A stretch of DNA of 64,000 bases from Auricularia sp. M13. Lineage: Eukaryota; Basidiomycota; Agaricomycetes; Auriculariales; Auriculariaceae. The notes under the pieces were generated by a model. It did not search any database and had not been told where the DNA came from. It saw nothing but the letters and a program-made list of their open reading frames with translations. The translations under genes and the position numbers were made by a program. Below are positions 1 to 10,689 of the stretch, piece by piece. Every line of letters starts with the position of its first letter. The stretch's first letter is position 1. Location: positions 496,001 to 560,000 of the forward strand of contig CM073200.1 in NCBI GenBank assembly GCA_037042915.1, in the 5' to 3' direction.

Positions 1-474
1 TCTAGGTATGTCGCTCCATCTTTGCAGCATCTCTCTGATCTCTGTCCAGAATTCACGGTTCTCCTGGTGGTCATTGGGCGCATATACCGCGAGGATACTC
101 AAGCGCTGGTTTCTATGCCAGTCGATGCTCATGACTATGGCTTTGCCAGGGACCAGAACCCACATCTTCGCGTCCTGTGTTCGTACAAGCCTTTTGTTCA
201 GCACGATGCCAACCCCTCCGCGGCGCGTATCTTTTTCTGGGTCCGGTGAGCACAAGAGTTTCAAGTCCTTATGCTCATTGTTGATTTTATTTACCATTCC
301 TTCGGACAGATGTGTTTCCTGTACTGCTAATATACCAACTTTTCGCTCTCGGAGTTCTCTTGCTATCGCCCACCACTTGCTCAGATCCCTGTGGTCGTGA
401 CTCCTGCCTCGCATATTTTGGCTCTCAAGGCGTAAGTGAGCCTTGGTTTTGAAGACGGACGTTGATTTCGACAT
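1..474 (-). CDS. LINE ORF2 N-terminus: APE-type endonuclease domain (partial)
   Basis: Reading the minus strand from the ATG at 474, the protein contains SQNMRGR, GILAVQETHLSE and RRGGVGIVLNK, then SILAVYAPNDHQENREFW. These match the N-R-G, Q-E-T and V-Y-A-P-N motifs of the exonuclease/endonuclease/phosphatase fold that LINEs use to nick their target. The domain is cut by the window edge, so the catalytic D-H end and the reverse transcriptase are not seen. The same frame is open back to a TGA near 597 and again before that, so the true start may be upstream of 474. The frame within the visible domain is intact. Confidence 0.8.
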   Translation of the reverse strand, partial: MSKSTSVFKTKAHLRLESQNMRGRSHDHRDLSKWWAIARELRERKVGILAVQETHLSEGMVNKINNEHKDLKLLCSPDPEKDTRRGGVGIVLNKRLVRTQDAKMWVLVPGKAIVMSIDWHRNQRLSILAVYAPNDHQENREFWTEIREMLQRWSDIPR

Positions 475-872
475 CTCTATGCGAAGGAAGGGTTCGCGCG
501 TGTTCTGACCTCGTCTAGGGAAAATGCGGGCGCGGTCAGGGCATCTGCTCGTACGCTGGCGGCATCCTGATCCAGGCCGCGCGTCCGGTGGTGGTCATGG
601 CGTTCTTTCAAGAGGAAGCTCAGGTGGTGGATCCTGCGTAGCTCTCGGTGGTGTATTCCTTCCTGGCTCTTGCACAATCTCATCTACCTGAGCCCTTGGG
701 CAATTCCTATCGTCGTCATCAACAAACTGATCATTATAAGTGAATCTAGTTTCAGAGCCAATGGGGATATTGGGGGAGGAAAAAGGGTGGTCAACATTCT
801 CTACATTGCGCTCGTTTGCGTCTTGGTTCGTATTGCGCTTGTTTGCATCTTGGGTTCGCCGTTCGCGTCCGT

Positions 873-881
873 TTGCTCGCG
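873..881. repeat. Target site duplication of MITE, left copy
   Basis: TTGCTCGCG, identical to 1451-1459 on the other side of the element. Confidence 0.9.
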
Positions 882-1450
882 CAAGCTCCTACCCAGCGGT
901 TGTGTGCTCACGCTCGCCCTACAAAAGTCGGAGGCAAATGCATGTTCCGAGGTTTATCCGAAAGAGCGGGTGAGGTGAGCACACGAACCGCTGGCAAAGA
1001 TTGATGTCACGTCACGCTCGCCTCTTCAGCTGAAACGACTTTTCCCTCCCAAAGGCCCGTTTTAGCGCTCAAATCAACTCCCATGAGCTCCCATATGCGT
1101 GCTGAGTGCTTGTCTGAAGTTGCATGCCTCTAGGTGCGATATTCTGGCCGTCCGGATATACATCCGAACGGTCCGGTTCCGTGCTTTTTGCTCGTTTAGC
1201 ACCATCCCACGGCCCTTTGAGCCCAAAGATGGTCCCAATCAACAAGAACAGGGCTTAAGAGTGCCTATATGCCAGTGGGAATGAAGGGGAGGAGAGGTCA
1301 TGGCTGCAGAGCCAGCGTGACGTGACAACAATCTTTGCCAGCGTTTCAGGTCCTCGACTCGCCCACTTTCGGATCTTCGGCCCGCAGATTTGACGCTGCC
1401 TCCGACTCCTCATAGTAGAGTCGAGGACCCAAACGCTGGGTAGGAGCTTG
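882..1450. mobile_element. MITE-like element, 569 bp, 17-bp terminal inverted repeats, 9-bp target duplication
   Basis: Both ends read CAAGCTCCTACCCAGCG inward (882-898 and complement of 1434-1450). The flanks are TTGCTCGCG on each side (873-881 and 1451-1459), a perfect 9-bp duplication. A second conserved inverted block, CGCTGGCAAAGATTG followed by TGTCACGTCACGCT, lies about 105 bp in from each end (about 989-1020 and 1312-1342). Between the two blocks each end folds into its own hairpin (895-911 with 975-992; 1340-1360 with 1418-1437). There is no transposase ORF, so it is non-autonomous. A 9-bp duplication with roughly 140-bp structured ends suggests the Mutator-like superfamily, by inference only. 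Confidence 0.85.
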
Positions 1451-1459
1451 TTGCTCGCG
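1451..1459. repeat. Target site duplication of MITE, right copy
   Basis: TTGCTCGCG, identical to 873-881. It lies a few bases after the LINE ORF1 stop codon. Confidence 0.9.
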
Positions 1460-1463
1460 GTGA

Positions 1464-2801
1464 TCACCACCCGCGGCCCCAGAAACCTCCCCGCCCGCTG
1501 CTGCCGCCTCTGCCCCTGCGGCCGCCTCGACCTCCACGCCCTCCGCGTCCTCCGCTGCCACGCTGTACGGGCGCGCCGCCGCGTCCGCTCGAGGCTTGCT
1601 GCCACTGGTCGTCCTCCTTCGACTGCTTCGTGATGCGTTCTTCGCGGCGGATACGGATGGCCTCCGGCCACGCGGGATGGTGCCAGATGGGGCAGATGCG
1701 GGCGTGGTGGTCGTGCTCGTAGCAAATGGAGCACTCGTAGGGGTTCTTGCTGAGGTCGCGCCGCGCGATGCGGCCGTATTCTCTGAGGTCGAGCTCGTCG
1801 CTGAGGAGAGTCTTCGCCCACTGCTCGTGGAGCCAGGGCGCGTCGAATACACTGAGGAAGTGAACACTGAAGCTGAATTCGGGTTTCCCGTAGCGAGTCT
1901 TGCCTTCCCAGACGCGAATGTCAATGGATGCCTGGACGAGCGCGAGCGACCAGGGCTCGAGATTGCCGCCTCCCCAGACCTTCGCTTTGTTGGACCGGAT
2001 GAACTCGCAGACGGTCGGCCAGCGCGCGGCGATGTTCTCCTTGATGCGTTCGTGAATCTGCCGCTTGAGCTCCTCTGTGAACGAGGGGAAGTTGCGAAGA
2101 TCGTCGTAGACGCCCACGAGAGTGGGTGGTGCGGGGTCGGGTGGCACAAAGGCGATTGAAATGCCCTCCTCGTACTCCGGCCAGCTGATGTGCATAGCGC
2201 GGTGTGAGCAGCCATCGTTGACGGCCTCAATGGAGATTCCGATAACCAGGAAGACTCGAGGTGCCCAAAGCTCGGGCGGATGCTGCACATGGTCGGTCTT
2301 CTTCTTCTGCGGGGCAATGACCATGATGGATGGCATCTTATAATGACAACGGAGCCCCTCCTCGACGTGCGCCCGGTCCTCGACAAGGTTGATCGTGCTG
2401 AAGCGCCAGTCCAGGAGCTGGACAAGGCATGCGTGCCCCTTCGGCGACTGCGGCTGTTCCACGGCATCGCGCAGCTTGGCGAGCCATGCTTGGCCTGTAG
2501 TGACGTGCTGGAGGAGCTCCTCGAGCGTCTGGCTGGTGGCAGGGAGGGCATCGTGTGGCAGGGTGGTAGTGACTGCCGGAGGCGCGTCAGCCTTCCAGTT
2601 GCGAACGTGGAAGTCGGATAGCGATTGCGCATCGGTGCTGGCGTCCAAGGACTGAACGGTACGGCGCAGGTGTCGCAAGTCCGCGCGTCTGACAATGGCG
2701 CAGATTTCCTTCGCACGCTCTGCTTCTTCATCAGCCCCAGCGCCGCGCTTCCGTTTGGCCCCCGCACTGTTGATGTCTTCTTGTGTGGGGTGTTGGCCGT
2801 C
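1464..2801 (-). CDS. LINE ORF1 (gag-like, CCHC zinc knuckle, RGG tail), main part
   Basis: About 445 codons are open on the minus strand. The C-terminal third has a zinc knuckle of form C-x2-C-x4-H-x4-C (CSICYEHDHHARIC, near 1690-1735), and the tail is rich in RGG/RGR triplets, both typical of nucleic-acid-binding ORF1 proteins of fungal LINEs. The middle is not recognised. The first codons are on the other side of the Ty3-type insertion at 11,413-11,456, where the frame opens with ATG (MADNMVQDGQ). The frame is continuous across the duplicated 5-bp target. ORF1 ends with TGA a few bases before the MITE insertion. Confidence 0.75.
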   Translation of the reverse strand, partial: DGQHPTQEDINSAGAKRKRGAGADEEAERAKEICAIVRRADLRHLRRTVQSLDASTDAQSLSDFHVRNWKADAPPAVTTTLPHDALPATSQTLEELLQHVTTGQAWLAKLRDAVEQPQSPKGHACLVQLLDWRFSTINLVEDRAHVEEGLRCHYKMPSIMVIAPQKKKTDHVQHPPELWAPRVFLVIGISIEAVNDGCSHRAMHISWPEYEEGISIAFVPPDPAPPTLVGVYDDLRNFPSFTEELKRQIHERIKENIAARWPTVCEFIRSNKAKVWGGGNLEPWSLALVQASIDIRVWEGKTRYGKPEFSFSVHFLSVFDAPWLHEQWAKTLLSDELDLREYGRIARRDLSKNPYECSICYEHDHHARICPIWHHPAWPEAIRIRREERITKQSKEDDQWQQASSGRGGAPVQRGSGGRGGRGGRGGRRGRGGSSGRGGFWGRGW

Positions 2802-3524
2802 TGTTACGCCCGTGCCCCAGTCCGCGGACCCCACGTGCTCTCGGCATCACTCGGCGTCATTCTACGTCACTCGCCCAACTCGGTCAACTCGGTCAAGCTC
2901 CCGAATACCCGGCTTATCTCCCCTCGTGTTCATATGCTCGGGATATGTTCTCCTCATCGTCCTCTACCTCTAGACCTCTCCCTCACTTCTCTAGCTTCCC
3001 TCCTTACTCGCATACATCCACCTAACTCGCCTTGTCCCTACTGTATCGATAGTGTTCATATCCGGTTCGCTCCACTCGTCTTAGTCATCCGCCTCTCGTC
3101 ATTCGCCCGATCCCCCGATACCTTACCCACTCGCTCTTACTCATCCTATCGGCCGATGACGACGATCTCTATTGATCTGAGGCCCCTCTCCTTCGTCTCT
3201 AGGATACACTCCGAGTACATCGGATCACCTCCCCAGGTATAAAAGACCCTCGACTTTGTATCTAGCTCCCCAGTTACGAAATCGACATAGTCGTGCCCCT
3301 CGCACACTCTATCTCTCTCTCTCTCGACTTCGCCTCTGGGTTCTCCCTCGCCCGACTTACTCGTCTGAGTCCTCTGCTGCTCGCGGTCCCTTCGGTCGTG
3401 CTACTCGACGTAGCCGGTGTGCTCAATAACGCACCGAAGGCTCTAGTTGTTCGTTCGAGTGTTCTCTGCGCCCGGACGTTCGACTATCCTTGCAACCAAA
3501 CCCCAAGGCACAGCAGGCTTAACA
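2802..3524 (+). repeat. 5' LTR of Ty3/gypsy element
   Basis: Begins TGTTACGCCC and ends GGCTTAACA. It carries a TATAAA-like box near 3238-3245 (GGTATAAAAGACC). It is about 99% identical to the 3' LTR by eye and of equal length. Confidence 0.95.
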
Positions 3525-3556
3525 GTATTTCGTAACTCGAGCTCCGCTCAAGTTGT

Positions 3557-5021
3557 ATGGCCTTTGGGACTCGACAGAATCTCAGAAGAAACCAGGAAGA
3601 ACCTCATCCTCTACTCGACTCCCCGACGCTATCCTTCGCGAAGCTCGTCGTCAGGCTCGTCTTCGCGACCAACAACCTCCTCAGCCGGCTACGCCTTCGC
3701 CATCAGTCTCGATGTCGGGCACTAGCCGCTTCCGGATCATCTCGGCACTCGCAACCGCCGAACGATGATGACGAAATCCTCTCGCAACACACTCTCTCCG
3801 GCTCGCTTCACACCTCGCGTTTCTCGCCGGCCCAGTCCACACTACGCGCGGACCCGAGCGGTTCCTACCCTCCCTCAAGTCACACGACGCGATCGCCTTC
3901 GCATCCCTCGACTCACTTGCTCGGCTCTCGACACCCTCTCGCGCTCGTTCCGTACACCGGCTCTCGCTCGACTCCTCGTTTCTCGCAGCACTCCTCGTCG
4001 TTCCGCGGCTTCTTCCCATCCGGCACCCCTAACACGCCCCGGCGTGGCGGCGGGGGTGGCAGAGGAGGCGGCGGAGGTGGCGGCGGTGGAGGCGGAGGCG
4101 GCGGAGGCGGCGGTGGCGGTGGTGGTCATCGAGGTGCTCCCTCGCCCTCGTCGCACCACTCGCACCACTCGCACCACTCGCACGGCTCGCATCCTCCGAA
4201 CCCTCCTCCCGGAGGTGGCGGCGGTGGGGGCGGTGGTGGCGGTAACGATCCTCCTGGTCCCCCGGGACCTCCCTTCGACCCTCCGTCGGACGGCTACGAC
4301 TCGGACGTCGATCGCGAACGACAATTCCACGATCAACACGACAACGTCCCTCGTGTCTACTTCGTCGACCGCGACAGCGGCTCTCGCATCGACGCCGCCA
4401 AACCCGACAAATTCGACGGCGAAAACGCCAACAAACTTCGCGGATTCCTCATCGACTGCGAAACCTACTTCCTCGCCAACCCTCGGAAGTACCAGACGTC
4501 CCGCGAGAAGATTCTCTTCACCGCGACCTATCTCTCGGGTCGGGCGAAGGAATGGTGGGGCGGCTACGTTCCTCTCGTCCCGAATCCGCCTCCCGGTTAC
4601 GAGTTCCTCGAAGACTGGAACGAATTCAAGAACGAACTCACGATCACCTTCGGCGTCACGAACGAACGCGAACGCGCCGAAGTCAAGATTCGACGACTGC
4701 AAATGGCCGACAACGGCAAGGTCGCCCGCTACAAGCTCCAGTTCGACGAATACGCCAAACTGCTCGGCTGGGACGACGCTGCACTCGCCTCGCAATTCTA
4801 CCTCGCCGCATCAAATCTGTCTTCGCTGCTCAAGTAGCTCAACGCCCGGCTTCTCTGACGCCACTCGCTGCGCTCGCTCTTAGCATCGACGCCAACTACT
4901 GGATCGATAAGGACGAGCAAGCTCTCGAGCACGCGAACGAACCCCGTAAAGCGCAGAAGACCACCTCGACCGCGACGCCTCAATCGGGCTCCCGATCGAA
5001 CACCAAGTCCAACGCGCGCTC

Positions 5022-5052
<31 letters not shown>

Positions 5053-5373
5053 TCGAACAACCACTCGAACTCGAGGGGTCAGTCCTCGACCTCGGCCCGC
5101 TCATCTTCGAAGACCACGACCAAGTCGAAGGACGACGTCGCGAAGAACCTCAACTCGAACGGCAAGCTCAACGACGCCGGCGACGCCGTCGCCTCGATAA
5201 CAACCTCTGCCTCTACTGTGGCCATGCCGGCCACACCGCGTCCGAGTGCCGCAAGGCCGCTCACTGTCGCGAGTCGAAGGGTCGCGCCGCTAAGGCTCAA
5301 CCCGCGACTTCCTCGACGCCGGCTCCCGCTCCCTCGGGCGCCGCCGCTTCTGCCCGGCGGAAGCGAAAACTAA
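3557..5373 (+). CDS. Ty3/gypsy gag region (capsid and zinc knuckle), fossil
   Basis: A low-complexity Gly-rich and His/Ser repeat stretch (about 4040-4250) precedes a Ty3-type capsid core with [21 protein letters not shown] and [18 protein letters not shown]. Further on, near 5205-5260, is a C-x2-C-x4-H-x4-C knuckle ([14 protein letters not shown]). The parts are not all in one frame, in keeping with a broken copy. Confidence 0.85.
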
Positions 5374-5420
5374 CGGGCAGTTCCCCACGGGCATCTAGGG
5401 CCAACTGCGTCAAGCCCAAG

Positions 5421-8400
5421 ATGCCTTACACTCGGTTGAACGCTGCTGCGCTCACCGATCAAGACGCTCTCATCGTCGTCCTTTCCTCCGACGCTGTCCC
5501 ATCCTTTCGCACACTCGTCGACTCCGGCTCCGAAGATCAGTTCCTCGATACTCAGTTCGCCGAGAGTCTTCGACTCCCTCAAAAGTCTCTCGATCAACCG
5601 CTACGCCTTCGGCTCTTCGACGGCTCCTATCGCGGTGTTATCTCCAAATACGTGTCGCTTCCCGTCCGCTTCCCTTGCGGAACTTCGATGATCATCAACT
5701 TCCTCCTCACCACTCTAGATCCGACTTGCTCTGCAGTGCTGGGATACCGCTGGTTGGCCCGCTACAATCCTAGGATTGACTGGTTCCATCACCGCATCTC
5801 TTTCCCCACTCGTGTCTCGCCCTCGGATCCCTCGGGTTTCGTCCCTGGGTTTCGCTCGACTCGGATCCTCCGACTCCGTCGTCACCTCCTCCCGCGCCAC
5901 GTACTCTGCCTCCCGAACCGCCGATGGACGAAACCGCCCTTCGCGCGGCCGCTGCTCGCGTCGACATCAAGATCATCGGCGCCGCAGCCTTCGACACCTC
6001 TCGTCGACTTCGCGGCTCGATGGTCTCGGCCATCTACATTTGAGATCCATCGGTGCCCGCTCGCTCTGCGTCTGCCAACCCGGCCTCGGAAACCGGCGAA
6101 GGCATCCCCGAGTGTTATCACGAGTTCCTCGACGTCTTCTCAAAGGAGGCCTCGAATCGACTCCCTGAACATCGGCCGTACGATCTCAAGATCGACATGG
6201 AAGAAGGCAAGCCTCTCCCATCCGGTCCGATCTACTCGCTCTCCGAGCCCGAGCAACTCGCGCTTCAGGAGTACATTCAGGATAACCTCAGCAAAGGACA
6301 CATTCGCTCTTCGTCGTCCCCGGGTGGCGCCCCGGTTCTCTTCGTCAAGAAGGCCGACGGTTCTCTTCGCCTATGCGTCGATTATCGTGGGCTCAACAAG
6401 ATCACTCGGAAGGACAAGTACCCGCTTCCGCTCATCTCGTCCACGCTCGACCGCCTTCGCACCGCCAAGAAGTTCACCAAGCTCGATCTTCGTGTCGGAT
6501 ACAGCAACGTTCGCATCGCGCGCCGGCGACGAGTGGAAGACTGCCTTTCGAACGCGCTACGGCACCTACGAGTATCTCGTCATGCCTTTCGGTCTCACGA
6601 ACGCTCCAGCCGCTTTCCAGCGCTTCATGAACGACATCTTCTCCGATCTCCTCGACGTCACGGTCACCGTCTACCTCGACGACATCCTTATCTACTCGGA
6701 CGATCCCTCGAAGCATGAGGAACACGTTCGAGAGGTCCTTCGACGGCTGCGGGAGAATGACCTCTTCTGTAAGCCCGAGAAGTGCGAGTTCCATGCTGAC
6801 ACCATCGAGTACCTCGGGTACATCATCAGCCCCGAGGGCATCAGCATGGACCCGAAGAAGATTGCCACCCTCCTCGAGTGGCCCGTTCCTCGCAACGTTC
6901 GCGACATCCAGTCGTTCCTCGGCTTCGTGAACTTCTATCGACGATTCATCTACGACTACTCCGATATCGTCGTCCCGCTCACTCGTCTCACTCGAAAGAC
7001 CGCAACGTGGAACTTCACTCCGCAATGCCTCGCTGCGTTCAACGAGCTCAAGAAGGCGTTCACTTGCGCTCCCGTCCTTCACCACTTCGATCCCGCTCTC
7101 CCTCGCGTCGTCGAGACTGATGCTTCCGACTACGCGATCGCGGCGATCTTCTCGCACGTCCTCCCGGACGGCTCTGTTCACCCCGTCGCTTTCCATTCGC
7201 GCACGCTCACTCCCACCGAGCTCAACTACGACACGCACGACAAGGAGCTACTCGCGATATTCGAGGCGTTCGAACTATGGCGACACTACCTCGAAGGGGC
7301 CGAGACCCCAATAGACGTCGTCACGGACCACAAGAACCTCGAGTATTTCTCTACCACGAAGATGCTCACTCGTCGGCAAGCTCGCTGGTCCGAGTACCTT
7401 TCTACCTTCAACCTCCTCATTTGCTTTCGACCCGGTCGACTCGGCGGCAAACCCGATGCTCTCACTCGCCGCCACGACGTCTATCTCAAAAGGGGGGATG
7501 GTGGCTACGCCAGCGCAAACCCGCAGAACTTCCGACCCGTTTTTACTTCGGAACAGTTCGCCGCTTCCCTTCGCGCGACGTATGCTGAAGAGACTTTCCT
7601 TCACGCAGCCACGATCATGGACACTCAGTCCATTCGGGATGACATTCGCGCCTCGTACGACTCGGACGAACTCGCTCTCGACATTCGCTCGAAACTCGGC
7701 ACCGATGACGCGATCAACTGGTCGGCCTCGGACGATGGATTCTTGCTGTTCAAGGGCAGGATCTACGTACCGAACGCTCTCGATTGTCACCTTCGTATCC
7801 TTCGCGAAAAGCACGATCACCCGCTCGCTGGCCATCCGGGTCAGAACAAGACACTCAAGATGGTCGCCCGCGAGTACTACTGGCCCGACCTGCGCGACTC
7901 GATTCGTACCTACGTCCAGGCCTGCGTCACCTGTGGGCGCAGCAAACCTCGACGACACAAGCCGTACGGTCGACTTCAACCGCTCCCGATTCCGCTTCGC
8001 AACTGGGACTCGATCTCGATGGACTTCATCGAACAACTCCCTGAGTCCAACGGTTACACCGCGATCCTCGTCATTATTGATCGCCTCTCGAAGCAGGGTA
8101 TCTTCGTCCCGACCAAGGGCAAGATCACCTCCGAAGAACTCGCGCATCTCTTCCTCATCCACGTCTTCGCCAAACATGGCGCTCCCTCGCACGTCTCTAC
8201 CGACCGCGGCTCCGAATTCGTCTCCCGCTTCTTTCGCGCACTCGGCTCGCTCCTCAACATGACCATGCACTTCACCTCGGGTCACCACCCGGAGGCGAAC
8301 GGTCAAGTCGAACGCACGAACCAGACGCTCAAGCAGTACCTCCGTCTCTACTGCAACTACGAGCAGGACAACTGGTCCGAGCTACTCCCTCTCGCCGAAT

Positions 8401-9133
8401 TCACGTACAACAACACCCCGAACGACTCGACTGGTGTCTCGCCTTTCTTCGCCAACAAGGGTTTTCACCCGAACATCTCCGTCTACCCCGAGCGCGACGT
8501 TGCCTCTGCTCGCGCCCGCGACTTCGCTGTCGACATCCACGAACTGCAGGACGTCCTGAAGGAGCAGATCGCTGCCGCTCAGAAACGTTACACTGCATCT
8601 GCGAATGCTCGACGCACTCCCCGCCTGACTTCAAGGTCGGCGACATGGCCTACGTCCTCTCGGAACACATCAAGACGACGCAGCCCACCCGCAAGCTCGC
8701 CGATCGCTACCTAGGCCCGTTCCCGATCGTCGATCAACCTAGCTCGCAATCGTTCACCCTCAGCCTACCCGACTACCTCGCTCGCGCACACCCGGTCTTT
8801 CACGTCTCGCAACTCGAACCCCACCCTCGAGAAGCGTTCCCCGGTCAACGTCAAGAACCTCCTCCGCCCGTCGTCGTCGACGGCGAGCAGGAGTACGAGC
8901 TCGAAGTACTCAGCGTACGCATCGACAATCGCCATCGTCACTCGCGCCTTCGTTTTCGCATTCGCTGGATCGGTCACATCGGCACTCCCGACGACCCCGA
9001 GACCACCGAGATGGGCTCCGAAAATCTCGAACACGCGCAAGAAGCAGTTCAAGACTTCTATGCTGCAAATCCCAGCGCTCCCGGCAGTTATCAAGAGTTC
9101 CAGCAAATCCTCAAGAAATTCGAAAACATCTAA
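5421..9133 (+). CDS. Ty3/gypsy pol region: protease, RT, RNase H, integrase, chromodomain (fossil)
   Basis: Protease is marked by [10 protein letters not shown] near 5515-5545. Reverse transcriptase spans about 6180-6900 with [13 protein letters not shown] and [11 protein letters not shown]. RNase H is near 7100-7480 ([12 protein letters not shown]). Integrase has the H-H-C-C finger (7810-7945) and a core with [16 protein letters not shown] and [14 protein letters not shown] (8010-8350). The C-terminal piece (about 8645-9133) has [11 protein letters not shown] followed by a chromodomain-like segment (about 8890-9070, RFRIRWIGH). Members with this domain, the chromoviruses, are thought to target heterochromatin. 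Different parts lie in different frames, so this copy is broken. Confidence 0.9.
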
Positions 9134-9253
9134 GCACTCGCTTTTTCACTCGCTATTTCTTCGCTCACTCGCTTTTCACCCGATTCCAAGAAACAGTCAT
9201 TTATTACATTTTGGGCGACTTTGGTCGCACCCGCTACTACTCTACCCTATCGC

Positions 9254-10427
9254 CTACTCGTCCGCGTCCTCGGTCGCTTCCTCGACCGCTTCCTCGTCCT
9301 CCTCCTCGGACTCCTCCTCGACCTCCTCCTCGGCCTCCTCTTCCTCCTCGCTCGTGAACGGATCGTCGATCGACTCGTCAATCGACTGGCCGAACTGCTG
9401 CGCTTGCCACTGCAGCATCCGGTACAACATCCGCTCGATGTTGTGCACCGAATTGTTCGTCCACAGGGCGTGGTTCTCCACGACCCTGCGGTGCTCGGCC
9501 GTCTTCGCGCGATCCTCGGCCGCCCTCGTCCCCAGCGTCGTCCCCTCGACGATCCGCACCTTCTTGGGGCGCTCGGGCGACGCACTCGGCGACGCCGCCC
9601 TCTTCTCGCCGCACGGCACGAAGGGCTTGCCCGAGTGCGTGCACTTGCCGCGGCTCTGGTTGCACGCGGTGCAAGTGTTCGAGCGGTGTGCTTGAACGCA
9701 CGGACCGCCGCGCTTGACGCAGGCCTCGCACTACTCGTCGTCAGTCCCGGCGAGCAAAACACGAACAATCGAAAACTTACCTGGCTCGGGAACCGCGCCC
9801 CGTATGGCACCTCCGGCCACCTGTCCGTGAACTTGCCGCCGGCGCGCGGCTTGGGCTTGGGCCTGGGCTTCGCGGCCGGCACCACCGGGCTCGCGATCTC
9901 CTCGACCTCGTCGTCGTCCTCGAGCGTCTCGCCCGCCCCGAGCGACGGCGAGCGAGCGACCGCGACCGGCGCGGGTTTCGGCGCGACCTTGCGCGGCGCC
10001 TGAGTCGTCTTCGCGCTCTCGACCTGCAAAATAAGCGTACCTTAGCAACGTCCCGCAACCGCGGAAGCTCGACCCATACCTCCAACGCCCGCCTCCTCTT
10101 CGGCGGCGACTCGGTCTCCCTCGCGTCCTTCGCCGGCGCCTTCGTGCTCGTGGTCGGCGCCTTCGCCGGCGACGCCTGGCTCTTCGTCGCCTTGGCGCCC
10201 GCGTCCGCCGCGATCTTGGCCACGCGCTCGGCCAGCATCCCGAAGCGTCGCTGCGCCGCCAGGCGCAGCTCGGCCTTCGCCTGGCGCCTGCGAGCGCTGA
10301 ACGCCTCGATCGCGTCGAGGTCCTCTTCGTCGACGGCCTCTTGCTGCAGGCCGCCGAGCGTCCGCTTCGCGTCCTCGTGCGCTGCGATCAGCGCCTCCAT
10401 CGTCGGGTCGTCCTCGAGCGACCTCAT
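9254..10427 (-). CDS. Antisense passenger gene in the Ty3/gypsy element with Zn2Cys6-spaced cysteine cluster
   Basis: Between the chromodomain and the 3' LTR the minus strand has three protein-like blocks separated by two short intervals with GT...AG borders and branch-like sites (about 10024-10079 and 9731-9780). The first block is helical and charged (about 10080-10427). The second is basic/acidic and ends FTDRWPEVPYGARFPSQ. The third starts with a cysteine cluster C-x2-C-x6-C-x8-C-x2-C-x6-C (about 9640-9730), then a helical segment and an acidic Glu-rich tail ending near 9254. The spacing fits the fungal Zn(II)2Cys6 rule. Similar antisense cysteine-cluster genes are, from memory, seen in Agaricomycete Ty3 elements. 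Function is unknown, and the start codon is not settled. Confidence 0.6.
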
Positions 10428-10670
10428 GACGACGCCGACGGTCTTGCGGTCGTACGCGGCGGCGACGTCCTCGAGCGGTCAGATCGCGGCATGGTGGGCG
10501 GCGGGCAGAAGACAAGAGTGGTTCGACGATTCAACTCCCGACCCAACCACTTTTAATCTGCGTCCGACCCGTTCCGACCCGACCCGATCTTTTGGCCCCA
10601 TTCGGACTCGAGTGCGTGCTATCTCATTTTTCGTATTCACCTTGCGTTGCTGCAGTCCTTCGTGGGCTCA

Positions 10671-10689
10671 GGACGTAAAGGGGGGATAC
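10671..10689 (+). promoter_or_regulatory. Polypurine tract of Ty3/gypsy element
   Basis: GGACGTAAAGGGGGGATAC lies directly against the 3' LTR, where the plus-strand primer of LTR elements is expected. Confidence 0.75.

Noticed and set aside
3681-5300. Minus-strand ORFs opposite gag
   Set aside because: Antisense frames of the GC-rich gag region without any recognisable motif, unlike the antisense gene at 9254-10427.
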